Notes: a model not told the origin generated them from the sequence alone. DNA of 64,000 bases from Fremontodendron californicum (GCA_030761205.1 JAULJL010000021.1:11265160-11329159); one strand, 5' to 3'; positions 34,400-45,951 are shown, counted from the first letter of the stretch. Numbers and translations are program-made.

Positions 34400-35602
34400 T
34401 TATAAATAATCTAAATTTTTCGGCTTGTATGGTCTCTCTCTAATCACCCATTCCATCGCCTATCAGAAGTAACAAATTCAGTGTTAGATCCACCTATCCT
34501 AACCAGTGTTTGTGCGCTTATGCCTTAACGCTAGATAACAAAAACACCTCAAACTCTTTCGAGCGAGGCGCATTTGATCAAGCGTACGCTTGGTGCGTCT
34601 AGACGCATTTTTTTGTTAGGCGATAGATGTAAAAAAAACCCGTCTCATTGAAGTTTTTTATAATTTCTTTTATTTAAACTTTTTTCATTAGATGTATTTT
34701 TATTAGTAAGAAAATGAATAGTATCAAACTCTTTATTTTTCAATATTTAAGTATTTGACAACAGACATGAAATCATAAAAAAAAAACATGCATATTAGCC
34801 AACAAAAAAATTGCCCAAAACGTAGACATGTCATACCAAGAACACAAGTACAAAATGCACATATTTCCAAGGGGTCACACAAATTCCCATCTTGGTGCTT
34901 AAACTAATAGATTTATATACAATACACATGTAGCATATTTGTGATCAAGTGCTCAACTAATGAAATTGCAACGCCTTTTATTTTATTTTTTTTGCCATTG
35001 ATATTGTTTCAACATTCTAGCGTAGCAGTACTCAAACGTAGACAAAATAACTAAACATTTTAAACTATAACTTCTTCAGCATTTGGGATTTCTTAAAGGA
35101 AAAGAAAATATATATATATATATATATATATTTTCATGCAACTGAGCTCATTATTTGACATAGTTGACTTTAAGGTTTAAGCCCCATCCACAATTTTTTT
35201 TTTTTTTTTTTTTTATTGTTACTTATTCTTAGCAATCAAACAGAAACTAATAAAAACTCAAAATTTTGGACTAATTACTAAGAGAGAAATTTACCTCAAG
35301 AGCATGTTTATTCGATTTAAGTTTCCTCAAACAATTAATCGCCTGAAAAATATCACCCCTATGAACAGGAAACCCATCAGCCATCCAGCTTTTAAATGCT
35401 GATCCAACATTCCAACTGTTTCTCCTTTAGGGAGTCTCTCAATTCTCAAAGATAAGCACTTGAGTTCTTCTTGTTTCGGCTTTGAAGTTTGTCCTTGAAG
35501 ATTATCAACTGTTTGGGAACAAAGAAACTTAAGAGTTGAGGCAGTATCATCAACTGTTTGATGTATTGCTTGAAAGAGACTACTTTGACATAGCAGAGCC
35601 AT
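34400..35602 (-). pseudogene. mitochondrial-type PPR gene, broken (unit 1)
   Basis: Exon 1 is 35,602-35,295 on the minus strand, beginning MALLCQSSLFQAIHQ. It reads LSLRIERLPKGETVG, then after a frame change SAFKSWMADGFPVHRGDIF and AINCLRKLKSNKHALE, and reaches a GT donor. Exon 2 starts at 34,459 after an AG acceptor: AMEWVIRERPYKPKNLDY, followed at once by stops. This is the opening of the short P-class PPR family resembling Arabidopsis At1g07590. The frame change comes from an 8-bp direct duplication (GTTGGAATGTTGGATCA, where GTTGGATCA is expected) at about 35,405. The rest of the gene is not recognisable. All three units share the break. Confidence 0.72.
34495..34625. repeat. GCGC-rich dispersed-type segment inside the PPR intron
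   Basis: An island of GCGCTTATGCC, GAGCGAGGCGCATTT, CAAGCGTACGCTTGG and GCGTCTAGACGC in AT-rich DNA, with several short palindromes. Unit 3 (about 62,020-62,145) keeps a fuller version (TGTCAAGGTGCGCGC); units 1 and 2 share a shortened one. Probably an old transposon fragment; the family is unknown. Confidence 0.4.
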
Positions 35603-35858
35603 TGCTTACATGCTTCGGCTCTGAGTTTCTCGCTAAAAGCGTGGTATTTTGTAGCTTGGTAAGTATTTGGCTCAAAAAACCACTTTTCTAGCAATTGGCA
35701 AAGAACAAAATACCATAGCTCAATTACCTTTCATTTGATGGTTCTGCCAGGGGTATATTCTCCTTGCGCTATTTTGAGTTGAATTGGGGTAGGTTTTAGG
35801 CCAGTTACTTAGATCACTTGGCTTTGAATTAATTCTGTTACATCCATTCTATTAGTAG

Positions 35859-36042
35859 TTATGTTACTCGGATTCGAGTGTGAGTGTCGAATAAGGTTAT
35901 GTGTTCGACACGAATATGTTCAATTTTTTAAAAGTTTTTTCACGTATTTGGAGGGTACTTGAAAAGTCATATTTCATACTCATGTTTGGATATGCCATAG
36001 ATATTTCAAAAAAAAAAAAAAAGAAGAATTAGAGCAATATAG
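35859..36042 (+). mobile_element. CTATGTT-family MITE, unit 1 copy near the PPR pseudogene
   Basis: From TTATGTTACTCGGATTCG to AGAGCAATATAG, shared with 49,835-50,016 and 63,458-63,642, so it predates the triplication. A stretch of about 75 bp left of it, present in units 2 and 3, is missing here; the deletion lies between short TAGTA repeats. Confidence 0.8.
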
Positions 36043-37872
36043 AAAGAATAATAGTAACATAATCTAAAAGTTTTCACAATGGTTTACTAAATTATGCACT
36101 CATTATCGCCAAATTGACTCAAATTAATGCAGGTTATCACAATTCTTGATTCCACATGGGCGTCCATGCAAGCATGTATATTTTACATGAAAAAAAATTA
36201 TAATTATAATCCAATTATATGCAACTAAGAAAGGAATAGTTACAGGCTTACAACGAAGAAACATTAACAAATAACTCACCATAAGGTTTAACACAACAAT
36301 CATGGCAACTACAGCCAAAAACTGGTGGAGCCATTGCCACCTTCAGCTCCTTTGGCCTAGAGTGTAAATCTGTCTCTCATTCTAGTCTCTTGCAAAACAG
36401 GCCCATATCACCACAAATTCATATATTTCAAAATCCTAAACATGAATAGGATATATTTGATAGAAATAATTCATTCTTTTTGTTATTAGAGGGTAAGTAT
36501 TTTTTACCAAAAAAAAAAAAAAACCTTATTTTATGTACATATAGGAGTATCATGTGAAATAGATGTTTATAATATCAAATCCAATTTAAAAATATAGGCT
36601 TACAAAATCTTAATACCAAATATATTGGTAATTTTTTTTAATAAAAAAATTATGAAAATATCGTTATTTTTACCTAAAAAATAATTTATTTTCTATTTAT
36701 TAAAAATACTTTATTTATGATAAAGTATTATCTTGAATTTATTAGATTTACTTCAATTAATTATCATCTAAGGTCTAGTTTAGCATTGTAGTTCGAAAAA
36801 AGGTTGGGTTGGAAAAAATTTGAGTTAAAAAAAATATGATGAAAGAATGTTGTTTAAGAATTTTTCAGTGTTTGGCATTATTGTGAAAAATTGAAATATA
36901 AAAAGAATGCATAAAATAATAAAAATTCAGAAATATGAGGATAATAAAAATATTGTACGTCAAAAGCCAATTTTCAAACCACAAAAATATTATTTTCTTG
37001 ACTTTTCGGTTTAAATTGTTAAACATGATGTTAACATCAAAAGTCATTTTTTTACTCGGTTAACATTGAAGTTCCACTGAAACATAGCTTTTGACCTCAA
37101 AAGTTATGCTACTTTAATGCTAAACGGAGCTTAAATAAAGTTGATAAGATGACTTATTGTATATTATTATTAATTTTAAATGAATATTGAAAATTAAAAT
37201 TGAATGTATTGATTCATCATAGCATAATAAGTAATGAGAAAAAGTGTTTTTTTCCTTCTTTTTTTTTCTTTAAATTGAGGGAAAGCATATTTTACAACTG
37301 ATACATCATGCAAGGTACATTAGAAATTTTGTCAAACATAAATAGACAAAACTTTATGAGAACATGAGAAAAAATTGATAAAAGTAAACAAATAAACAGC
37401 CTATAATTTGGTTACCAAGAAGCAAAGGATAGAAATTAAAAATGACAAACAATTTGTCAATAATAAAAAATTGATAACACTGTTCTAAAAGGTTTCCAAC
37501 TTCTTCACATGTATAAATCATTAACTTGTTTTTTATATATATAAAGAAGGTCCTAGTTTGAAAATAAAAAAAAATAAAATAAAAAAATTACAAAGATTTG
37601 AATTTTTGACTTATTGAATGCTAAATCTTAAAAAAAATTCATATGAACCAATTAAGATAAACCTTGAATTCAAATCTTTAATTTGTTCTTACAATATCTA
37701 GATTTTCTTGAATAAAGAAAAAATAAATCTCTTAAAAACTGAACAACTCATGTAATAATAATTGAGACAACATTGAAAGTTTGCTAGTAATAATTGCCCA
37801 ACACTACCAAAAAAGCTTAGGCTTTTCCATGGGGTAATTGCTTCCACGGTAAATCCAGCTCTGATTCCAACC
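36043..37872. other. AT-rich spacer, no gene supported
   Basis: A less AT-rich patch at about 36,280-36,375 reads on the minus strand KELKVAMAPPVFGCSCHDCC and is followed by GTGAG, possibly a stray exon or leader; I cannot assign it. 37,690-37,870 is probably the 3' region of the DREB2-like gene on the minus strand. Confidence 0.4.
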
Positions 37873-38889
37873 TCAGCCCAAAAATTCATCAACATTAAAG
37901 AACTCAAATTCATCATAAAAAGATGCACAGCCACCACTATTCCCTCCAAAATCCTTTGAAATATCATCAATGAACTCCAATCCATCAAGCCAGCTATAAT
38001 CTGTCTCCTTCATAGACTCATCTCCTGGTTTTGCTTCCTTATTCATCATTTCAGCTTCAGCTTTCATATAACTCAAATCTTGTATTTCATTCACTGTCAA
38101 ATTCATTCCACCACTTGTCAATGGAGCTTCAAAATCAACAGGAAACTCAACATTATTCATCCTGGTTTTTTCATCTTCAACACCCATATTTTTGTCACAA
38201 ATATCAGAGTTTCTTGATGCAGAAGTCATGGAGTCAGAAACATCACCAGCAGTAGCCCCTGAAAACGCCTGTGAAACTGAGTCAAATTTCAGAATTTCAT
38301 GATCTGCTGTCAAATCCATTGCACCACTTGTCGATGGAGCTTCAGAATCAACAGGCAGAAAGTGGGTATTTTCACCTTCATCACCCACAAATTTGCAGCA
38401 AATTTCAGAGTTGTTTGATGCATTCATGGAGTAGTCAGAACCAGCACAAATTATAGTAGCCATTGAAGGAGTTGCTACTCAGTCAGAATCCGAAATATGA
38501 GGCATATTCAAGATGGCTTTTTCACCATACATCGCGCTAGCAGCTTCATCATAAGCCATGGCAGCTTCTAAAGCAGTAGCGAAAGTACCAAGCCAAAGTC
38601 TTTTCCCTTGGTTTTTCGGGGCTCGGATTTCAGCCACCCATTTACCCCAACTCCTTTGTCTAACGCCTCTGTAGTTACAATTCTGATTCTGAGGCCCTCC
38701 TTTCCCTTTCATACACCCTTTCTTCGACCCCTTTGCAGGCGCTTTAATGTCTTGTTTGGCCTCAGGATTTTCATTCCAAAGCTTGAGAGTGTCAGCAACT
38801 GATAAACTATCGCGTCTCTTCCTCTTTCTACAAGAATCCAACGACACAGGAGGACCCATCTTAGGGTTTGGATTTTCAGAAAAACCCAT
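37873..38889 (-). pseudogene. DREB2-like AP2/ERF gene with premature stop (unit 1)
   Basis: Starts at ATG 38,889 (MGFSENPNPKMGPP). It has the DREB2 basic motif CRKRKRRDS, then VADTLKLWNENP and KGCMKGKGGPQNQNC, then a complete AP2 domain from YRGVRQRSWGKW to YGEKAILNMP. The frame ends at codon 137, where TGA (38,481-38,479) replaces the TCA (Ser) of unit 2, by one base at 38,480. The same frame stays open downstream to 37,873, coding the acidic C-terminal part with YSWLDGLEF and FFNVDEFLG. A truncated 136-residue protein with the DNA-binding domain but no activation region is possible, so this may not be fully silent. Confidence 0.85.
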
Positions 38890-40510
38890 ATTTTAAATTC
38901 TCCAATTTTTTATGAAAAAAGGGTGATTTGAAACCCTCCTGAAACAAAACCTAAAACTTATTAAAATAAGTAACCCTAAAATTAAAGGATAAAAGAGCAA
39001 GAAAATTAGCTAGGGTTTATCTCTGTTAGAAAAAAGTGAGTGTAAATCAAAGTCAAGGTTAGGTTTTTTTTAATAGATTATCTCTCTCTTTCTCTTTGTT
39101 GACGCTTAAGAAGAATTTTAAAACCAGCCAATTTCCAACTGATCACATGATTTTTGAGCGTTTTCGTTGCTTGAAGCCCAAGTTTGCTTCAAACTGTAAT
39201 GTTTTGAATGAATCCAATAAATGAACCCAATGATGCGTACACTATATTTAAAAAATTTGAACACTTACTAAAATGTGACACGAATATAATAAATTTAATA
39301 AAAAAAATATTAATAATTGTATAGTGACACTGATTAATATAATAAATATAGAAATAATAATATAATTAATGCATAATTTTTTTATTGAATTCAAAAAAAA
39401 TAATGTATTAAGTGAAAAAAACTTACTTAAAATAGTTAATAAATAATACTTAACTAGTGTCCATAGACACTGATTAAGCGAACCCATTTAATAAATATAA
39501 AATATAATATGATATGTTCAATACATATATCATATTCTTATTTAAAATTTTGATATGTTTAATAATTTATATTATATTTATGTTTAACATGAAAAAAAAC
39601 GATACACATGAATTACCAATTCTAATCCACACTCTACAGGGATGGATTTACATCTATTGCCCCTCTGAAATGTGAACTACTAGATTTTTTTGGAGTAATA
39701 TTAATGTAATTATTACAAGTACAAAAAAAAAAAAAAATTAATTGTTTTCATTGAAATTTAATTAGTATTTTAATTTAAATTTCATTAATATAATAAAGAT
39801 TATTAATGAAGTCAATTTTTTTTGGTACATATGAATTAAGATAATTGCTTAAATAATACATGTTTTAGGTCGCATTACATTTAACAAATCATCTTGTAAA
39901 TATCTTATAAGAATAACATGTAAATCATTCAACTTAGCACATATGACGAAAATGCTTTTCATTGTTAGTATATTTGAAAGGGTTAAGTATTATTTAATTA
40001 TCATTTTAATAAAAAAAAATATTTAATATATTATCTTTACTGAATTAAAAAAATCATTAATTATATTTTTTCTATAAATATCATCTTAACCAATGTCATT
40101 AAACACTGGTTAACATTTTCTTATTTGAAATAAGTATTTGTTAACATGTAAACAAATAAATAAAGAAGTGAAATATAGTAAGTCATTTACCTTACATGGT
40201 TTCTACTTTAAAATCAAGAGCTAACTCATTCTCTTATAAAAGATAAAATTACTATATTTTTGTTCTTTATTAGTATTTGTTATCACATATTTTCGTACGT
40301 GAATACTCATTTATTTATTTATTTTTGAATATATAGTTGCATATTTTAAAAATAAATAAAATTAATAAAGTATATATTAACTAAAATTTGCATTGACATG
40401 TAAAATTTATTTTATGTGCAAATTATTATAAAGTTTTTTATTTTTAATAGTAATGCCAAATTATTTATGAAGATAAAAAAATTCAATGTAAATTTTAACT
40501 ATTTTTATTT
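38890..40510. other. DREB2-like upstream region and AT-rich spacer
   Basis: 38,890-39,240 is the likely promoter and leader of the minus-strand DREB2-like gene, with a CT-repeat at about 39,083. About 39,530-39,893 is absent from unit 2, where CATGTATCATATTTG joins directly to TAAATATCTTATAAG. I cannot tell insertion from deletion. No gene is seen. Confidence 0.5.
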
Positions 40511-40860
40511 CACTACAAACAAATTGCCATATACTGAAACTTAGTTTTACTGATGGTCAAATTCCGACAGTAAATCAAGTCTATGCCGACGGATTTTTGA
40601 TCCGTAAAAAAAAAGTATAATATATACTGACACTTTATTTTTCCGTTGGTATAAGTTACATTTATTGTAACAGTTAACCATTTTACGTCAGTATATACGC
40701 TTCGTGGAAAAAAGTACCGCTCTTTTTTTTTTTTTTTTTTTTTCAACTGGTGGTTTGATTTTAATTTCGATTTTAAAAGTATATTTTTTTTTTCTAAAAA
40801 GATGCCTATAGCAACGAACTATTTTATTTGCGCCGATGCTATAGGTCATCTAAAATTTAT
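40511..40860 (+). mobile_element. CACTA-like (En/Spm) terminal fragment, unit 1
   Basis: Begins CACTACAAACAAATTG and contains dispersed subterminal phrases of the CCGACGG/CCGTTGG kind. A second palindrome-like pair, CCTATAGCAACGAAC and GCGCCGATGCTATAGG, follows at about 40,805-40,848. These fit the end structure of plant CACTA elements. No matching TAGTG end or transposase frame is present. Confidence 0.5.
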
Positions 40861-41128
40861 TTGGGGAAATCATTAGAATCCTTTTTTCTCCAAATCCTAT
40901 TTTCTCCCTAACATCAGTGAACACTAAAATTTTGTTTCTCCAAATGGAGCCGGAAGGGTGACCAAGGTAAGGAAATCTTTTATTTTCTCCAAATCCTATC
41001 ACTGAAAACGTGCAAGTCCATCATTTTCAGCAGAATATCTGTCTCCCATTTTCTTTCTTGCAAAACAGAGAAAATTGCATTCCACCTTATCTATATCTTT
41101 CTCTCAAGCTACGACAGTTCCTAAATCA

Positions 41129-41577
41129 AATTACTTCTTCGATTCTCATTTTCCTGCCTTCGCTCTCTTCAAGCCGATCAATCTCCGCTTCTGCGGACTC
41201 AAGAGGGAAGCCTTCACCTACTCCAATTCGTCGAGTAAGCAGATTCTGTGACTCCACCTCCAGATGACAAGAAAGATCCAAAACCATCGGGTAAACTGGG
41301 GAAGGTGAGTCCATCTCCTCAAAAGGAAATAGATAGTGAAAGCAATTCAAGTTTAATTTCAAATTCGAAGAATGATAAAACAATGGAGGAAAATGAGGAG
41401 AAGAAAAAGAATGTAGATAGTGAAAGAATCGAAATAGTACGGACACTGAGAAGGGAGATGATACAAAGGAAGATAAGAAGAAGAAGACAAATGCGGATGA
41501 AAGTGATTCCAAGTCAGGGATTGCTAAAACGTGTAATGGCGTAGGTAATAGATGCAAAGACCGTATCTCTTTGACTG
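41129..41577 (+). pseudogene. first exon of a plant single-pass membrane protein, broken (unit 1)
   Basis: Pieces of one protein appear in three frames. A signal-like start (ITSSILIFL) is followed by FALFKPINLRF and EAFTYSNSSSKQIL in a second frame. Then comes TPPPDDKKDPKPSGKLGK and a polar Ser/Lys/Glu-rich stretch, then GDDTKEDKKKKTNADES and TCNGVGNRCKDRISLT before a GT donor at 41,578. The layout (signal peptide, polar spacer, Cys-containing CxGxGNRC block) recalls the plant membrane proteins annotated DUF7356, from memory. At least three frame changes mean it cannot code. Later exons are absent: sequence runs on to the unit junction. Confidence 0.5.
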
Positions 41578-42576
41578 GTAATTCATATTGCTCTTTAATT
41601 TTTTTTTTTTTTGAATTGGTTATTAGGGTGCTAAGGTCGAGTTCTATGGAATAAAAAGTGATTTAATGCTTAGAGCTAATGATTTGTGTTGTTGCCTTTA
41701 TTAGGGAAATGACATGCTTATAGAAGTGGAATTGAGTATGCCTGCCTAGTAGAGTAATTATGTGCAGTGAAACTTATCTATTATATTTGTTCTTAATTTT
41801 GTCAATTGGAGCATAAATATGTCCAGGCTTGTTGCATTTTTGAAAATGATTGAAAAGTAGAGTTATGTTCGTAACTACTGGCCAAAAAAAAAAATGTTCC
41901 TTAACTGTGTAACAGTGCATGGGCATGGCTAAGGTATCCATGGACAAATTATTAAATTTGCATATGGCTAGGCCATCCATGTGAAAAATTATTAAATATG
42001 ATCCTTAAGTGGTGCTATTCCATGTCTCTTAACTTTGGGATTTTGTTGTAGCCTTATATTTATGTTTATCCTTTAAGTTAATTTGGACTTTTATTGTGAT
42101 TAATTGGGTGAATACTTAGTCTAACTTCTCAACTGGTGGAATATACATAGAATTACAACTGAAGTAATTATTTCTTTTGTAATTATTTAAAATGTTGAAA
42201 ACCAACTAATAATTCAAAGGTTAAAGAACACACAAATTGAGAAGAAAAAAGAAAATCCCTGTGTAATTATTTAATATATTGAAAATCAACTACTAATTAT
42301 TTCTGGTTATGGTTCTAGGTTTTTTCTAATCATTAAGTAATAACCTGCAATTTTAGAATTAGGTGCAGCTAGATACTTTCTTATTAGAAATATTTAGTCT
42401 ACGAAAATTGTATTATGAAGAAGCAATGAGTCTTTCTTTGGAAAGTTTGTATTATTTTTAGCTTCATAAATTGTGGCTGTATAATGTATATATTCCCTGA
42501 CCTTGAGAAACCCATTAGCACATAATGTATAGATTATTATGAATTACATGTCCAACTCTGTTATTTCTATCACTTG
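41578..42576. other. intron-like remnant up to the unit 1/unit 2 junction
   Basis: T-rich sequence after the broken first exon, with no further exon recognised. Almost identical to 55,189-56,188. It ends CTATCACTTG, after which RRP42 intron 5 sequence resumes at AAATTTCAAATTAACC. Confidence 0.55.
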
Positions 42577-42788
42577 AAATTTCAAATTAACCGCAAGTAC
42601 GGAAAAAGCAATTATACCTGTAATTAGATGAAATGGATTCTGAATCATTCATGCTCAATTTGAGTCTGTATTCTCAACTTATGTTGTCAAATTGAGGGAA
42701 GATCTGCTTGATAATCAACTCCTAATGATTATCCGGAGTCACTAGAACTTTTGTAACTATTTGATTGCCTATATCTTATATTTATTGG

Positions 42789-42968
42789 CTATGTTGCTCC
42801 GACTCTTCATTTTTTTTGAAGTACCTGTGTCCGACACCCGTGTCCGACATATCTGGACATGGGTATAGGGATATGATTCCTTAAGGACCCTCCAAATATA
42901 TGGAAAAACTTTAAATAAATCGAATATACCCGTGTCCGACATTCACACCCTAAATCCGAGTAACATAG
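42789..42968 (-). mobile_element. CTATGTT-family MITE in the intron-5 remnant, unit 2
   Basis: 180 bp with perfect target duplication TTTATTGG (42,781-42,788 and 42,969-42,976). The same insertion is in unit 3. Unit 1 has a single TTTATTGG at 27,738-27,745, an empty site. Confidence 0.95.
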
Positions 42969-43252
42969 TTTATTGGTATCAGGCATGGTAAGGTCTCCAT
43001 TTTTGCATCAATTTACAGTGTCATGTAAATTTCCATGAGCCATATACTCGAGTTCTGTCATGTTGGCGTAAGTGCTTCACATTTAAGTAAAGAGTTGAAG
43101 TAAAATAGCCTTTTGCCATAAAACTAATCAAACAACCTTCTATTGTTCGTCACCGTTTTAAATGCCATTTTGTTAGTTTACTCTAAATACATATGGTGAT
43201 CGTACTGGTTCTCAAAAACCAAAATTAACTACTTGACTCGGTTTTTGCAAAG

Positions 43253-44019
43253 GCTGCTTTAAGCAATACTGGCATCCCGAAGGTCGATGTTGCAGCCGAA
43301 ACACCAGGTGATGAACAACCCGAAGTCAATATAAGTGATGAAGAGTTTCTACGGTTTGACACATCTGGGATCCCTGTCATAGTTACAATGACAAAGGTAA
43401 ATCACTTACTGCTGTTCTTTTAACTCCGCTTGGTAGGAAGAAAAGAAAGGGGAAAGGAAGAAAAAATTCTAATTTAATGATTGAACTACAAAAAAGCAAA
43501 TGTTGTCTATGTTATCTGGATCCTTCAGATTTTTTAAAGTTCCCGTATTCAACACATCTTCGAACATGAGTATGGGAGTATGCTTCTCCAAATATATAAA
43601 AAAACCTAAAAAAAATGAGCATACACGTATCGGACACATATTCATATCCGACACTCACCCTCAAGTCCGGGTAACATAGCATGTTGTTATGAATTTCAAC
43701 CACCAAACGTAGAGTTTTTCTCAAATATTTAATAAAAGTTCTGCTATTTCATCTTTTTTTCTTGCTTTCTGGTCTTTAGGTGGGGAGGCACTATATTGTC
43801 GATGCTACTTCGGAAGAGGAATCCCAAATGAGCTCGGCCGTCTCAATTTCGGTTAACCGGAAAGGGCACATTTGCGGACTTACAAAACGAGGTGGTGCTG
43901 GCCTAGATCCAAGCATTATTCTTGACATGATATCTGTAGCAAAACATGTAAGTGAGCAGCTAATTAACAAATTGGATTCTGAGATTGCTGCTGCTGAAGC
44001 TAGTGAAGATGAATCATGA
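43253..44019 (+). pseudogene. RRP42 3' fragment, exons 6-7 only (unit 2)
   Basis: Exon 6 (43,253-43,396) and exon 7 (43,780-44,019) keep open frames and splice sites and end with TGA. Exons 1-5 and the promoter are missing because the unit begins in intron 5. Differences from the intact gene include ETPGDEQ for ETTNDEQ, LRFD for LQFD, SEEES for SDEES and VAKHV for VSKHV. Upstream is the broken membrane-protein exon of unit 1. Splicing from its donor (one base into a codon) to exon 6 (codon start) would be out of frame, so no obvious fusion protein results. Intron 6 holds an uninterrupted MITE. Confidence 0.9.
43507..43679 (-). mobile_element. CTATGTT-family MITE, RRP42 intron 6, unit 2
   Basis: 173-bp uninterrupted form of the element split at 28,467-28,832. 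Flanking 8-mers AATGTTGT and CATGTTGT match at 7/8. Confidence 0.88.
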
Positions 44020-44274
44020 CTTTGTTTTTAAAAACTTTTGTTACCCTTTGAGATTTGTGGATTTTTATAGGAATTTTTCCCTTTTTTGCATGGGAAAAAT
44101 AGGATTTTTGGAATCTGTTGTATAATTTTTCTTTTTTTTCTTTTCTTTTATGGATGTTATAACCACATTTGTTAGACTTGCACTATAAGGTAATGAGATG
44201 ATTTTCTGATTTTTTTCCTTTTCATCTTTTTATCTAACATTAGGGAAAGTAGAATAGGTCAACCGATTAAAACC

Positions 44275-44692
44275 TCAAAAGCTTTATTCAGATTCATGTA
44301 TCTGTGTCGTATTTGTGTATTTTCTCGTATAATAATTGTGTTTAAGATGTTTTATATTAATATAATTTGTGACGTATTAATAATTTGTGTTATATAGATT
44401 TTGACATATTCGTGTATTTATGTCGGGTTTTAGTTTTTTTTTCAGTGTCGTGTTTTAGTTATTTTTTTTGTGTCATGTAATCGTGTCGTGTTCAGTATTG
44501 TCAGGACTAGATGTAGATTTGAGAGTCTATGTATGTGCCATGTCTTGTATTATTTTTCGTATCAATCGTGTAAATTATAAACATAATAAAAATTATTAAA
44601 TATGCTAAAATTCTAAACACATACGATATTTATAAAATATGTTATGTCCGTGTCATATTTTTATATCGTATTTAAAATAGTGTCCAAAATTA
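44275..44692 (+). repeat. CGTGT-family element, unit 2 copy
   Basis: Counterpart of 29,425-29,873, somewhat shorter, with the GTCAGGACTAGATGTAG block once instead of twice. The following 44,693-45,951 is AT-rich spacer with no LINE. Confidence 0.6.
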
Positions 44693-45951
44693 TCATGGGT
44701 GCTTTACTTTCATAATTGATGGAGAGAACATTAGTGAGCTACTGGTATTGGGAAATGTAACCACATCATTCAACTGGTTCCAGTATTAGAAAATGGAATA
44801 TAATTATATAAATCTCATCCATAAAAAAATTATTAGCAAGTTTTTAGCTACATCATGTTAAGTGGACCAAAGATTGATTCATAAACCTTTAGACCATGAA
44901 CTACCCATCAAGTCATAAGACCACTCTAAAATCGATCCAAATCTATCGATTCAAAAGATTGCTTATATAAATGAATTTTTTCTAATGAAACTCGACAAAT
45001 AAAATACAAATTATAATTTTATTTTATTATTTTTTATTTATATAATTAAATAAGCAAAATAAAATATAAAAATGAATTAGTAACTCATTAATTTAACAAA
45101 ACAAAAAAATTCTATATTTTTCCAACATAAATCAAATTTATAAAAAATTTAAAAAGTAAAAAAAAATAAAAAATAAAAAACAATTTAAATAAATATAAAT
45201 AAAGTACTACATAAATTTTGATATTTATTAATAATAATATAATCATAATGAAAAAAATCATTTTCGAAATTATATTTTAAATGATGGTTTTATTTTACAA
45301 TTACATTGTTATCTTTAAAAATTTTGATAATAAAAAAATTACTATATTTTTTCACCTCCCATAAAATAAAAATATATGTATTTAAAAAATACACAAAGTA
45401 ATACTTGAAAATGCATTTGTATTACATAATTTATAAATAAATAATTATCATAAATTTAATTTTTCTAATTAACAAAATGTAATATATTAATTTTAATATA
45501 TATTAAAATATAAAACATTTAAATAAATAAGAATTATTTAATAAAATTTAATTAATTAAAAATAAAAAATTTAAAAAACCCCATTGAAGCGGGGTATACT
45601 CCTATTAATTAAAAAAAAAAAACCCTAAACTGAATCAATATATCCTCGGCTTGCACAGACCCATTTATCAGTGCCCAAAAGGCCAAAGCCATAGATTAAT
45701 GCTTCTATCGAGTCCTCTTAGGATTTGAAAATGGGTTTTTACCTTTCTTGTAAGACAAGTAAACCTCATTTTTCAAAAATATTAACATATTATTATTAGT
45801 TTTTCAAAAACAACAACAAAAAATATGAAGAATATATAGATCATTCCTGTCAATAAGTAAGTTTAGCAGAATAAATCTTACTCCAATAAGAATTTGCTTT
45901 CCAGGATTTTTTTTCTCTTCTTCTTTTCGACTATCAAAAACGTAAAAAACA

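Larger units (their letters stand above)
27534..42576 (+). repeat. tandem unit 1 (15.0 kb)
   Basis: The left edge is set where RRP42 intron 5 begins to match units 2 and 3, at AAATTTCAAATTAACC. The right edge is where that same phrase reappears after unrelated sequence. Contents in order: RRP42 intron 5 to exon 7, CGTGT element, LINE insertion (unit 1 only), broken GTE bromodomain gene, broken PPR gene, MITE, broken DREB2-like gene, CACTA-like fragment, broken membrane-protein exon. It is longer than unit 2 mainly through a LINE, two extra MITEs, about 330 bp next to the LINE and about 360 bp at 39,530-39,893. Confidence 0.92.

Noticed and set aside
35446..35694. Minus-strand frame beginning MLEKWFFEPNTYQA near the PPR pseudogene, present in all units
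   Set aside because: It runs through the PPR exon in a different frame; conservation follows from the duplication, and the PPR reading explains the exon.
36280..36375. Possible small Cys-rich exon on the minus strand (APPVFGCSCHDCC)
   Set aside because: Single short stretch, no partner exon found, and no recognised family; left as unassigned spacer.
41126..41557. 143-codon minus-strand frame opposite the membrane-protein exon
   Set aside because: Antisense of a Ser/Lys/Glu-rich stretch; no splice or family support.
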